Shown here piece after piece: positions 18,873 to 27,390 of a stretch of DNA of 64,000 nucleotides. A model generated the notes under the pieces. The model had not been told where the DNA came from and made no database searches. It saw nothing but the letters and a program-made list of their open reading frames with translations. The stretch comes from Candidatus Marithrix sp. Canyon 246 (GTDB taxonomy: Bacteria; Pseudomonadota; Gammaproteobacteria; Beggiatoales; Beggiatoaceae). A program made the position numbers and the translations under genes. Every line of letters begins with the position of its first letter. Within the stretch, counting starts at the first letter, position 1. Location of the stretch: NCBI RefSeq assembly GCF_001723685.1, contig NZ_MCBX01000001.1, positions 172,501-236,500 of the forward strand. Reading direction: 5' to 3'.

Positions 18873-19772
18873 TTATTGAACCTTGCCTTGAGTTGAAGGA
18901 ATATCTTGACCATCAGTAGTTCCATTAGAACCAGACAATGGGTCTGCTTTACTACCACTACCCGGTTGACCTTCTTCAGGTTTAACAATAAAAAAACGAT
19001 CACATTCAGAAACTTGTGCTTCAGGAAAATTGATGGTTTCGCCAACTGGAACAGCCATAGCTTGAAAATATAACTCATCACCTTCAAAATTATGTAAATC
19101 TGACAAATTTACAGAAACTGAAACTGAATTAGGATTTGGAAGAGCTTGACCTAATGGAGTTGGAGTATCAATTAATTGTTGTAGAGCTTTAACACGAACA
19201 CCTGCAAGTATTTGAACATTAGTCATATCTAAACAAAGTTTACCAGCACCAACTTGAGGAGGTTTAGGAGCTTGTTTATTAGGTTTTACACGATCACCTA
19301 AAGGCTTACCCGGTTTATATACTGGTCTTTTACCATGATCACCCATATGACCAGCTCTTTCTTCTGAATCATCATAATCATCCTTGTCTCCAAGTCCGGG
19401 TAAATATTCATTATCTTCAAAATAGCCAACACTAGAACTATAAGCGACAAAAACATCCAATTCATTAACACCTTCAGGAAAGTACAGATGATTTATTAGA
19501 AAGTCTAAACGTAGTTTTTCACCTTGCTCACCAGCAAAAATTAGCCCTGCACCTTTAAAATCTTCACCACTTTGTTCAAAAGAGGTACCTTTATGCTCAT
19601 AATCACCATGATTCATAGGGGGAACAATGGCATCAATAGGATTAGCCATTTCATGTAAGGCTAATGGCGGTCTTTCTTTAGGGGCTTCTTCTTTGCCTTC
19701 AGCGACACTAGTTCCGGGTATAGTGGCAAGTTTGCCTGCGGAAACTAACATAATAGTTTTAGTAGAATTCAT
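18873..19772 (-). CDS. Hypothetical protein, Pro/Gly-rich, acidic
   Basis: 299 aa, not recognised. No signal peptide or membrane segment. The N-terminus has an Ala/Glu/Pro-rich stretch, the middle (about 115-165) a low-complexity acidic then basic Pro-rich linker (GDKDDYDDSEERAG, KPNKQAPKPP), and the ends look structured: LIFAGEQGEKLRLDFLINHLYFP near 75-97 and VSVSVNLSDLHNFEGDELYFQAMAVP near 215-240, mainly beta-like. The Ser/Gly/Asp tail resembles a flexible linker. It precedes and is probably cotranscribed with the GNAT gene. Confidence 0.6.
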   Translation of the reverse strand: MNSTKTIMLVSAGKLATIPGTSVAEGKEEAPKERPPLALHEMANPIDAIVPPMNHGDYEHKGTSFEQSGEDFKGAGLIFAGEQGEKLRLDFLINHLYFPEGVNELDVFVAYSSSVGYFEDNEYLPGLGDKDDYDDSEERAGHMGDHGKRPVYKPGKPLGDRVKPNKQAPKPPQVGAGKLCLDMTNVQILAGVRVKALQQLIDTPTPLGQALPNPNSVSVSVNLSDLHNFEGDELYFQAMAVPVGETINFPEAQVSECDRFFIVKPEEGQPGSGSKADPLSGSNGTTDGQDIPSTQGKVQ

Positions 19773-20212
19773 TGACTTATTCCTAATTATTATTTAATAC
19801 TGACATCTCTTAGTTGTAAGTCTAGTTGATGATTTTTAATTTATCAATTTTTTTTGAAAATATTTTTTGAATGGAAAATTTTGATGACATGTATGATTGA
19901 TTTTAGCAATATATTATATTATTATTAAAAACTAAAAATATTGAAGACAGTGCAAGGTAATTAATAATGAATACATTAAGTTTACGAGAAGCTTCTTCTA
20001 ACTTACCAATTAAAAATCCGTTTATTCCGTAAATCCGTTGTACTTTATTTTCAAATGGAATAGTACAACGGATTTACGGAATAAACGGGTTTTTTTGAGA
20101 TGTGTGATTTTTATATTCATGATAACTACAGGGATGCTATATAAGCAGGGATAAAGCGGTTTTATTGAGTAATGGGCAACTAAAAGACGTTGCTCACTCT
20201 CTACCTAATTGT
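19773..20212. other. 440-base intergenic region with an inverted repeat
   Basis: No convincing gene. A 21-codon ORF (19967-20032, beginning MNTLSLREASSNLP) runs into the left arm of the inverted repeat at 20018 and stops there. It could be the start of a gene, perhaps an antitoxin by its first residues, cut by the element; the evidence is thin. Confidence 0.4.
20018..20088. repeat. 71-base element with 27-base perfect inverted repeats
   Basis: Arms 20018-20044 and 20062-20088 are exact reverse complements around a 17-base loop; right arm ends ...GGAATAAACGG and a T-run follows, so the transcript would fold as a strong terminator-like hairpin. A partial match (TAGTACAACGGATTTAC) lies at 35475-35491. 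It may be a small miniature inverted-repeat element. Confidence 0.75.
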
Positions 20213-21265
20213 TTACTTACTAAACGTTAAAACTTCAATATCGCTACTAATGGTTTCACCACTAAACGTATGTAGAAGCCTACCATTAATTTCATATGAA
20301 CCAATAGGCTCAGCACCACCAAAGGTGTATTCAAAAATTTTGCTATTAGCATCATATCCGGGCAATAAACTCAGCATGGTGAATGGTTTAATCAGAGATA
20401 TTACAGAATTGTTAGGTAATGTAGCCCAGAATTTTAGTTCAACTTTTGTCTGCAAACATGATGAGTCAGATATACTGGGACCTTTGATATGAGTGTTAAT
20501 GACGACTCTATCACCTGTTACGCGATTATTGCTGTTGAGTTTAATGTCAATGGATGGTTGGCAAGGTTGGTAAAGTTGTTGGATTTCGGAGTCAGAAAGA
20601 GCGCGGTTGTATATGCGGATGTCGTCAATATCACCTTTAAAGAAGTTTGTAACTGCTTGGTGAGTTCCAATATGGGTGATGGTATCAGCATTTACAGGCG
20701 ATACAATATCTAAAGTATCTGTTTGTTTTATCCCATTGACATACATTTTTAGTCCGATATTACCCCATTTAAAGGCAAAGTGATACCACTGGTAATCCCA
20801 ACTATCAGAATCACTAAAAATGGATTGCCCAAAATCACCATAATCCAATTTTATTTTCCCTGTATTACGATCGAAATATGCTTCTATAACGTTTTGCTCG
20901 TGTGCTTGGTTATCCTTACTAAATAGATTTATTGCCTTATTCCCAGTATGGAAACCTGTTGCTAGTTTAAACCACAATGTAACCGTTCCATTTTTAAAAC
21001 CAATACTATCTAATGAAGATAGATGAATATAATCCTTCTTCCCATTAAAACTATACCCATTTTCAGCATTCCCATTTCTATCCCTAATTAAAGTGGCTCC
21101 ATGCACCGTTCCATGATTCCCATTCCCAGATTCATCATTAGCATTCCCATCAAACGGATAATAGGCAACTAAGCCATCACTCAAATCAGCCCAAACAACC
21201 GGAATCAAAGAGAATCCAATTGCAATCAAAAGTACAGCGCGTAAACAGCATTTTAATCTTTTCAT
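20213..21265 (-). CDS. LamG-domain (concanavalin-like) secreted protein
   Basis: 350 aa. Signal peptide 1-26 (…PVVWA). Residues about 27-230 form a LamG/laminin_G_3 jelly roll: DGLVAYYPFDGNANDESGNGNHG, AENGYSFNGKKDYIHL, NGTVTLWFKL and the closing GDIDDIRIYNRALSDSEIQQLY. The C-terminal 115 residues are beta-rich and not recognised. Probably binds carbohydrate or protein at the cell surface or outside. The gene stands alone, 29 bases downstream of polA on the same strand order (polA ends at 21295 further upstream in coordinates). Confidence 0.85.
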   Translation of the reverse strand: MKRLKCCLRAVLLIAIGFSLIPVVWADLSDGLVAYYPFDGNANDESGNGNHGTVHGATLIRDRNGNAENGYSFNGKKDYIHLSSLDSIGFKNGTVTLWFKLATGFHTGNKAINLFSKDNQAHEQNVIEAYFDRNTGKIKLDYGDFGQSIFSDSDSWDYQWYHFAFKWGNIGLKMYVNGIKQTDTLDIVSPVNADTITHIGTHQAVTNFFKGDIDDIRIYNRALSDSEIQQLYQPCQPSIDIKLNSNNRVTGDRVVINTHIKGPSISDSSCLQTKVELKFWATLPNNSVISLIKPFTMLSLLPGYDANSKIFEYTFGGAEPIGSYEINGRLLHTFSGETISSDIEVLTFSK

Positions 21266-21294
21266 TAAGTTTATCCTAATATAAAAAATATTAA

Positions 21295-23907
21295 TTAATG
21301 TGCCTCATCCCAATTATCCCCCACACCAACTTCAACCACCAAAGGCACCAACAGTTCCGCCACTGTTGTCATAGTTTCAATTATCTTGCTTTTTGCTTCT
21401 TCAACGCGATCTTTTGCCACTTCAAATACTAATTCGTCATGAACTTGCATTATCATTTTCATGTCTTTGTCCATTTTTACCATTGCCATTTTTATCAGAT
21501 CTGCGGCACTTCCTTGCATTGGGGCGTTTATCGCTGTACGTTCTGCATATTGTCGTCGTTGGGGGTTGCGGGATTTGATTTCTGGGATATATAAGCGTCT
21601 GCCAAATATGGTTTCTACATAGCCTTGTTGTTTGGCTATCTCTCGAATTTGTTCCATGTAGTTTTTGACACTCGGATAACGCGCAAAATATTTATCAATA
21701 TAAGTTTGTGCTTCTTGGCGTTTAATTCCTAATTGTTTTGCTAATCCAAAGGCTTGCATTCCATATATTAGTCCGAAATTTACCGCTTTTGCACTACGGC
21801 GTTGTTCAAAATTCACTTCTTCAATTGCTACTTCAAATACTTCTGCCGCTGTGGCTTTATGAATATCTTCATTGTTTCTAAATGCCGCTAATAATTTTTC
21901 ATCTTCTGACAGATGTGCCATTATTCTCAGTTCTATTTGAGAATAATCTGCCGCTAATAAGCTATAGCCACTAGGAGCTATAAATGCTTGACGAATTTTT
22001 CGCCCTTGTGCGGTGCGAATTGGTATGTTTTGCAAATTCGGTTGAATTGATGATAATCGCCCAGTTGCTGTAACTGCTTGTTGATAAGAGGTGTGAACGC
22101 GCTGAGTTTTTGGATTAATTTGTTGAGCTAGGCTATCTGTATAAGTTGATTTCAACTTGCTCAAACTGCGATATTCTAAAATTAATTTTGGTAATGGATA
22201 GTCTATTGCTAACTCTTCTAAGACTTCAACCGCAGTAGAGGGCTGCTTTTTAGGTGTCTTTTTTAATATTGGCAAATTTAATTTTTCAAATAAAATCGTC
22301 TGCAATTGTTTCGGAGAATTTAGATTAAACTCAGTTCCAGCTAAGGCATAAGCTTGTGTTTCAATAGTGTGCATACTCTTAGCTAACTCTTCACTATAAT
22401 CATAAAGTAGCTTTGCGTCGATTTTGACTCCATAAGCTTCCATGCGTTTTAATACTGAAATCAGCGGCTGTTCTATTTGTTGATAGATTTTAAGTAATTT
22501 AGCATCTAATTTAGCCCATAACTCTTGATGTATTTGTAAAATATTATTAAGCTTTTTAGTAGCATAATCCGCAGCAGTGTCAATTTCAATTTGATTAAAT
22601 GTTAATTGTTTTTTACCTTTACCAGCTATTGCTTCATATGCGCTAGAATCATCTTCTTTAGCAGTGCTATCTAATACATAAGATTCTAACATGGTATCAA
22701 AGGCAATACCTTGTAATTCAATACCATAACTAGCCAATACATGAGCCTGTTGTTTGAAATTATATCCAATTTTTAATTTGTTAGGATCTTCTAATAAATT
22801 TTTCAGTGCCGCTAGCGATAATTGCGGTGGAGCATTTAAATAATCATGAGCTAAAGGAATATAAACTGCCTCTTGCCCTTGTAAGGCAAATGAAATTCCA
22901 ATTATTTCAATATTAGTTTCGAGATTAAATGCAAAAATCTTAGCTTGATTTAGATGCTGTAAATAATCCTCAAATTCAAATTTTGTAGATATTGTAGGGT
23001 GGGTAGAGCGACAGCGAAACCCACCATTTTGCTGGATTGGTGGGTTTCGCTTTCGCTCTACCCACCCTACATCTACTGAAGGCAATTGATTTAACCATTT
23101 TTTAAAATTCAATGCAGTATATAATTGCCGTAATTTTTCTACATCAACAGGATTTAATGTTAAATCTTCTATACTTTTTGATAAAACAACATCAGGCTTA
23201 ATAGTAACTAATTGACGATTTAGCGGCAATTGCGGTAAAGCTTCACGTAAATATTCACCCACTTTGCCCTTAATTTTCGCAGCATTTTCAATCACTCCTT
23301 CCAAACTACCATAAGCATTTAACCATTTTACAGCAGTTTTTGGTCCTACCTTGTAAACACCGGGGATATTATCAACTTTATCACCAACCAAACTGAGATA
23401 ATCAACAATTAACTCAGGCGCAATTCCAAACTTTGCAATCACTGCTGAGACATCAAAGTTAGTTTTTTTCATGGTATCAACGATAGTGATTTTGGAATTA
23501 ACTAATTGAGCAAAATCCTTATCACCAGTAAAAATTAATACTTCCATTCCAGCGGCTTGCGCTTGCAAAGCCAAAGTACCAATAACATCATCAGCCTCGA
23601 CTCCAGCTTCCATTAACAATGGAAACCCTAAAGCCTGTACCATTTCATGAACATCAGGAATTTGCGCACTCAAGTCATCAGGGGTTTTGCTGCGATTAGC
23701 CTTATATTCTGGAAATAAACTATGACGAAAATTAGAGCCTTTAGCATCAAAAACAATAGCGGCATAAACTGGCTGATAATCCTTCAACAAGCTCTTTAAC
23801 ATATTCGTTATGCCATAAATAGCACCATTAGGCATGTTCTCTAAAGCATAAAATGCACGATATAAATAATTAGTACCATCTATTAAAATAATTCTTGCCA
23901 CAAACAC
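21295..23907 (-). CDS. polA: DNA polymerase I, proofreading site degenerate, with in-frame repeat insertion
   Basis: 870 aa. 5'-nuclease domain (1-280): ILIDGTNYLYRAFYA, EADDVIGTLA, GDKDFAQLV, YLSLVGDKVDNIPGV. Residues about 280-305 (VGWVERKRNPPIQQNGGFRC) are encoded by a palindromic repeat, in the linker before the 3'-5' exonuclease domain. In that domain the E. coli catalytic Asp355, Asp424 and Asp501 align with Asn (FNLET), Gln (NFKQQAHVL) and Lys (YATKKLN), with only Glu357 kept, so proofreading is probably lost. The polymerase domain is intact: LLAADYSQIELRI, RRSAKAVNFGLIYGM, MQVHDELVFEV. Overlaps dnaQ by 25 bases. Confidence 0.97.
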   Translation of the reverse strand: MFVARIILIDGTNYLYRAFYALENMPNGAIYGITNMLKSLLKDYQPVYAAIVFDAKGSNFRHSLFPEYKANRSKTPDDLSAQIPDVHEMVQALGFPLLMEAGVEADDVIGTLALQAQAAGMEVLIFTGDKDFAQLVNSKITIVDTMKKTNFDVSAVIAKFGIAPELIVDYLSLVGDKVDNIPGVYKVGPKTAVKWLNAYGSLEGVIENAAKIKGKVGEYLREALPQLPLNRQLVTIKPDVVLSKSIEDLTLNPVDVEKLRQLYTALNFKKWLNQLPSVDVGWVERKRNPPIQQNGGFRCRSTHPTISTKFEFEDYLQHLNQAKIFAFNLETNIEIIGISFALQGQEAVYIPLAHDYLNAPPQLSLAALKNLLEDPNKLKIGYNFKQQAHVLASYGIELQGIAFDTMLESYVLDSTAKEDDSSAYEAIAGKGKKQLTFNQIEIDTAADYATKKLNNILQIHQELWAKLDAKLLKIYQQIEQPLISVLKRMEAYGVKIDAKLLYDYSEELAKSMHTIETQAYALAGTEFNLNSPKQLQTILFEKLNLPILKKTPKKQPSTAVEVLEELAIDYPLPKLILEYRSLSKLKSTYTDSLAQQINPKTQRVHTSYQQAVTATGRLSSIQPNLQNIPIRTAQGRKIRQAFIAPSGYSLLAADYSQIELRIMAHLSEDEKLLAAFRNNEDIHKATAAEVFEVAIEEVNFEQRRSAKAVNFGLIYGMQAFGLAKQLGIKRQEAQTYIDKYFARYPSVKNYMEQIREIAKQQGYVETIFGRRLYIPEIKSRNPQRRQYAERTAINAPMQGSAADLIKMAMVKMDKDMKMIMQVHDELVFEVAKDRVEEAKSKIIETMTTVAELLVPLVVEVGVGDNWDEAH
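22994..23070. repeat. Palindromic repeat, GTAGGGTGGGTAGAGCG family, inside polA (copy 1)
   Basis: 77 bases bounded by GTAGGGTGGGTAGAGCGA and its complement, with an inner palindrome GCGAAACCCACC / GGTGGGTTTCGC. Related copies at 42002-42098 and 61247-61325 lie between genes. Here the element is translated as part of the PolA linker. Confidence 0.93.
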
Positions 23908-24590
23908 TTACCTTTACTAGCTTTATCAATCCGAGATAAAAATTGTTGATGTAATTCTAATTCTTCCTTGTTAGGAGTAATAAGCTTTAATTTAGCCCGA
24001 TTAGAAGAAATAGGTTTAATAATATTTTCTATATCAATTTGCTGGGCATTACCTGAAGATAATAAACTTACTTGACCACCAGTCATTGCCAAATAAACTT
24101 CTGCAAGTATTTCAGAATCAAGCAATGCACCATGTAATTGACGATTAGAATTATCTATATTATAACGTTTACATAAAGCATCAAGGTTATTTTTTTGGCT
24201 AGGATGAAGTTTTTTAGCCAAAGCCAAACTATCTAAAATCTTACAAGAAGCCTCTAACTGCTGCCGATTCTGATTCAACAATTGCAATTCATGATTAATA
24301 AATCCAACATCAAAGCGGGCATTATGAATAATTAACTCAGCACCCTTGATAAAATCCATAAATTCATCAACAATATCAACAAAACGCGGCTTACCCTTCA
24401 ACTGATCATTAGTAATACCATGAACACGAGCAGCTCCGGGATCAATTTGACGATCAGGTTGTAAATATTGATGAAAATTTCTATTAGTAATGCGTCGATT
24501 AACCATCTCGACACAACCAATTTCAATAATACGATGCCCTTGTTTGGGGCTTAATCCAGTTGTTTCTGTATCTAATATAATTTTACGCAT
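23883..24590 (-). CDS. dnaQ: DNA polymerase III epsilon subunit (3'-5' exonuclease)
   Basis: 235 aa from the ATG at 24590; the open frame extends to 24662 but family starts (MRKIILDTETTGL) fix this one. DEDDh exonuclease: LDTETTGL (Exo I), HNARFDVGFINHEL (Exo II), HGALLDSEILAEVY (Exo III with H-x4-D). TGGQVSLLS matches the beta-clamp-binding site after the exonuclease domain, and LDKASKGKCLW-like RIDKASKGKCLWQ ends the protein as in epsilon. Proofreading subunit of the replicase. 7 bases after ggt; overlaps polA. Confidence 0.95.
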   Translation of the reverse strand: MRKIILDTETTGLSPKQGHRIIEIGCVEMVNRRITNRNFHQYLQPDRQIDPGAARVHGITNDQLKGKPRFVDIVDEFMDFIKGAELIIHNARFDVGFINHELQLLNQNRQQLEASCKILDSLALAKKLHPSQKNNLDALCKRYNIDNSNRQLHGALLDSEILAEVYLAMTGGQVSLLSSGNAQQIDIENIIKPISSNRAKLKLITPNKEELELHQQFLSRIDKASKGKCLWQELF

Positions 24591-24597
24591 TATTTTA

Positions 24598-26262
24598 TCA
24601 GTAACCCAATGCCAGCCCTTGTTGTCTTGGATCGTGACTTCCATATAATGTATTTTGATCAATTAAGATACTGGCTGCTGCACCCATTGTATTTTTCACT
24701 ACTACTTTGTGTCCCTTTTCTGTTAATAACTTAATGGTATCAAGGCTCAATCCTTCTTCGATTCTAATCTCATCTGGCAACCATTGATGGTGAATTCTAA
24801 CTGCATTTGTGGCTTCTTGAATATTCATCTTGTGATCAATAACGTTCAGAATTACTTGTAAGGTGGTGGTAATAATTCTTGAACCGCCGGGGCTACCGGT
24901 TATGATAAAAGGTTTTCCGTCTTTTAGCACAATGGTTGGTGACATGGAACTTAACATCCGTTTCTGGGGTTGAATGGCATTAGCTGTACCACCAATTAAT
25001 CCATAAACATTGGCTACCCCGGGTTTGGCACTGAAATCATCCATTTCATTATTCAGTAAAAATCCCGCGCCGTTGACTACAATGCCGGAACCGAAACTAA
25101 AATTGATAGTGTAAGTATTGGAAACCGCATTACCTTCTTTATCAACCACAGAATAATGTGTGGTTTCATTACTTTCGTAATGAGTTGGATTACCCAATGC
25201 TGCTGCATAAGCTTTAGAAGTTAAACCTGTTAGAGGCACGGATACAAAATCTGTATCACCTAAATATTTTGATCTATCGGCATAAGCACGTTTCATAGCT
25301 TCAGCCATCAGATGGATAGTTGCGGCAGTGTTATGTCCCAATAAACCAATGTCATAATTTTCCAACATGTTCATAATTTGCACAATATGAACTCCCCCAG
25401 AACTGGGTGGAGACATAGAATAAATATCATAACCCCGATAAGTACCATGAATCGGTTTTCTTATTACGGGCTGATACTTGGCTAAATCTTTTTTGCTAAT
25501 CAAACCGCCATGCGCTTCCATGTCTTTGACAATCAAATCAGCAATTTGTCCTTCATAAAAGGCTTTAATACCTTGTTTAGCAATTGCTTTTAAGGTATTG
25601 GCAAGATCGTTTTGCACAAAGCGATCACCTGCTTGATAAAAGCTGCCATCAGCTTTAAAAAATATAGCGGCGGTTGTCGGGTGCTGGTTGAGATGTTTTG
25701 CTCTCTTTTTAATATCATTACTAAATGCACGGGTGATGATAAAGCCTTTTTCAGCTAAGGCAATTGCTGGTGCTAATGCTTCTGCCAACGACAATGTACC
25801 ATATTTTTCCAATGCCATTGCCATACCCGCGACAGTACCGGGTACTCCTGCCGATAGGTAACTAAATCGACTTAAATTGGAATCAATATTGTCTTTTTCA
25901 TCAAGGAACATATCCCGCGTTGCCTTGAGAGGTGCTTTTTCGCGGTAGTCAATCGCAATGACTTTTTTCGTTTTGGCAGAATAGATCAGCATGAATCCGC
26001 CGCCACCAAGATTACCCGCCCGAGGATAAGTAACAGCTTTTACAAATCCAATTGTTACCGCTGCATCAACGGCATTACCGCCTTTCTGTAAAACTTCCAC
26101 GCCAATTTGTGCCGCCATTTTCTCAGCCGTAACTACCATGCCATGCGTAGCGATAGTTGGGGTAAAAATATCTCGTTCACTGATAATGGCAGTTTGTGCT
26201 ATGCTTAATGTGGCAAACATCAATGATGTTGCCGCAACTGATACTCTAAATAAATATTTCAT
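24598..26262 (-). CDS. ggt: Gamma-glutamyltransferase
   Basis: 554 aa periplasmic N-terminal-nucleophile hydrolase/transferase acting on glutathione. Signal peptide 1-22 (…LSIAQ). The self-cleavage point is before the Thr of ETTHYSVVDKEGNAVS; other active-site phrases are DYREKAP, PPSSGGVH, NTYTINFSFGSG, LLNNEMDDF and SMSPTIVLKDGKPFIITGSPGGS. Length normal. Upstream of dnaQ-polA, presumably transcribed with them. The 149-base upstream gap shows no further gene. Confidence 0.95.
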   Translation of the reverse strand: MKYLFRVSVAATSLMFATLSIAQTAIISERDIFTPTIATHGMVVTAEKMAAQIGVEVLQKGGNAVDAAVTIGFVKAVTYPRAGNLGGGGFMLIYSAKTKKVIAIDYREKAPLKATRDMFLDEKDNIDSNLSRFSYLSAGVPGTVAGMAMALEKYGTLSLAEALAPAIALAEKGFIITRAFSNDIKKRAKHLNQHPTTAAIFFKADGSFYQAGDRFVQNDLANTLKAIAKQGIKAFYEGQIADLIVKDMEAHGGLISKKDLAKYQPVIRKPIHGTYRGYDIYSMSPPSSGGVHIVQIMNMLENYDIGLLGHNTAATIHLMAEAMKRAYADRSKYLGDTDFVSVPLTGLTSKAYAAALGNPTHYESNETTHYSVVDKEGNAVSNTYTINFSFGSGIVVNGAGFLLNNEMDDFSAKPGVANVYGLIGGTANAIQPQKRMLSSMSPTIVLKDGKPFIITGSPGGSRIITTTLQVILNVIDHKMNIQEATNAVRIHHQWLPDEIRIEEGLSLDTIKLLTEKGHKVVVKNTMGAAASILIDQNTLYGSHDPRQQGLALGY

Positions 26263-26411
26263 GATTTTTTTCCTTGTGTTTTTAAAATGCCTTTAATTTG
26301 TTGTTTAAACAACTTATATTTTACATCCATATTAATTACTATGGCTTTTCCAATATTGTAAAATATTACACGCTTTTATCAAAAAATACAAGAACAATTT
26401 TACTTATTTCA

Positions 26412-26594
26412 CTACGCCATATTTGCATGATGTTGAATAAGATTTCCTAAAGTGCGTAAGGCATGATTGACATCTTCTGAACTCGGAAACATAGCAGCTA
26501 CATCATCATCAAGCCGAGCTATATTCGTACCTTCTTTATACTGCGCTGCATACTTTCCTCGAACACCATTTGAAAAATCATATTCATCCAACAT
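26412..26594 (-). CDS. Antitoxin-like small protein (orphan)
   Basis: About 60 aa from the ATG at 26594 (the frame is open to 26657, but that extra part lies in the 131-bp repeat and does not resemble the family). MLDEYDFSNGVRGKYA followed by EGTNIARLDDDVAAMFPSSEDVNHALRTL is a pattern of small DNA-binding antitoxin-like proteins, often with a BrnT-, HigB- or PIN-type toxin. No toxin is next to it, so it may be a remnant or act alone. Confidence 0.6.
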   Translation of the reverse strand: MLDEYDFSNGVRGKYAAQYKEGTNIARLDDDVAAMFPSSEDVNHALRTLGNLIQHHANMA

Positions 26595-26615
26595 ATCTTG
26601 ATCTTTACTAAGATA

Positions 26616-26746
26616 AATTGGTATTTTTAGTTGAACTATTCGCGCTGGAATTGCCAAAATAACGATAATTAAATTGCATAATGTAATATTCCCATTAAAA
26701 TAGAAAATACTTCTCCTGTATCTTCTGGAATCGTATGACTATGAAT
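26616..26746. repeat. 131-bp perfect direct repeat (left copy)
   Basis: Identical, base for base, to 29392-29522. Covers the last 25 codons of the PD-(D/E)XK-like gene and the region upstream of the antitoxin-like gene. Together with the right copy it brackets the ATPase/TOPRIM pair and most of the nuclease gene. Confidence 0.95.
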
Positions 26747-27292
26747 ATTTTTGATTATATGTTTGTTTTTACGATCTAAAATGCCGAATTTCCATATATC
26801 TCCCAAGGTAACTGCACCATAAATGTATTCAATCTTTTCATTGTCTTCAAGTTTATCTAGGGCAATTAATTCTGCAACCAGTTGATTAAAACCGTTATCT
26901 ATATCTTTTTTCTTGGCTTCTATTATGATTAAATCTTGGTTTGCTATTAAAAGGTAATCTAATAAACCACTTAATTTATCATTCACATTAAGTGAATATT
27001 CAATATTAATTGTAATGTCGGATGTTCTAGCAATTTCAAGCAATAGTGGTGCTACCAAAAACTCTCTTTTAGCCATTTCAGAGTTTAAGTTAATTTTAGG
27101 TAAAATAGTATAGTAAGTCTCTTGGAGAGTTTTAACAAAATCTTTATCATAATCACTATATTTTGGTAGCTGCATCACCTCAAAGGCAAAAGAATAGCCA
27201 AATTCCGCTGCAATTTCCTTTGTAGGGTGATTCATTTCAAAGTAATCACTAAAAGTGTATTTTTTGTTTTTTTTGAAAATTGATGTTTTCAT
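26669..27292 (-). CDS. Putative PD-(D/E)XK family nuclease
   Basis: 207 aa. The core LSGLLDYLLIANQDLIIIEAKKKDIDNGFNQLVAEL (about 110-145) fits a PD-(D/E)XK nuclease: Asp in GLLDYLL, Glu-x-Lys in IEAKK, then a Gln in the following helix. No DNA-binding or transposase domain is seen. Such small nuclease-fold proteins are frequent in filamentous sulfur bacteria and cyanobacteria; role unknown, possibly defence or repeat-associated. Divergent from the ATPase gene with 98 bases between. Its 3' end lies inside the 131-bp repeat. Confidence 0.65.
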   Translation of the reverse strand: MKTSIFKKNKKYTFSDYFEMNHPTKEIAAEFGYSFAFEVMQLPKYSDYDKDFVKTLQETYYTILPKINLNSEMAKREFLVAPLLLEIARTSDITINIEYSLNVNDKLSGLLDYLLIANQDLIIIEAKKKDIDNGFNQLVAELIALDKLEDNEKIEYIYGAVTLGDIWKFGILDRKNKHIIKNIHSHTIPEDTGEVFSILMGILHYAI

Positions 27293-27390
27293 AATTTTAT
27301 TATGTTAATTCAATATTATATCATATTTTAATAAAACTACAAGGATATGATATAATCATAGCTTCGCTGACTGTACATAGCTAATAAAAT

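Noticed and set aside
19967-20032. Short ORF MNTLSLREASSNLP as an antitoxin
   Set aside because: Only 21 codons and no homologous continuation can be seen; kept only as a note.
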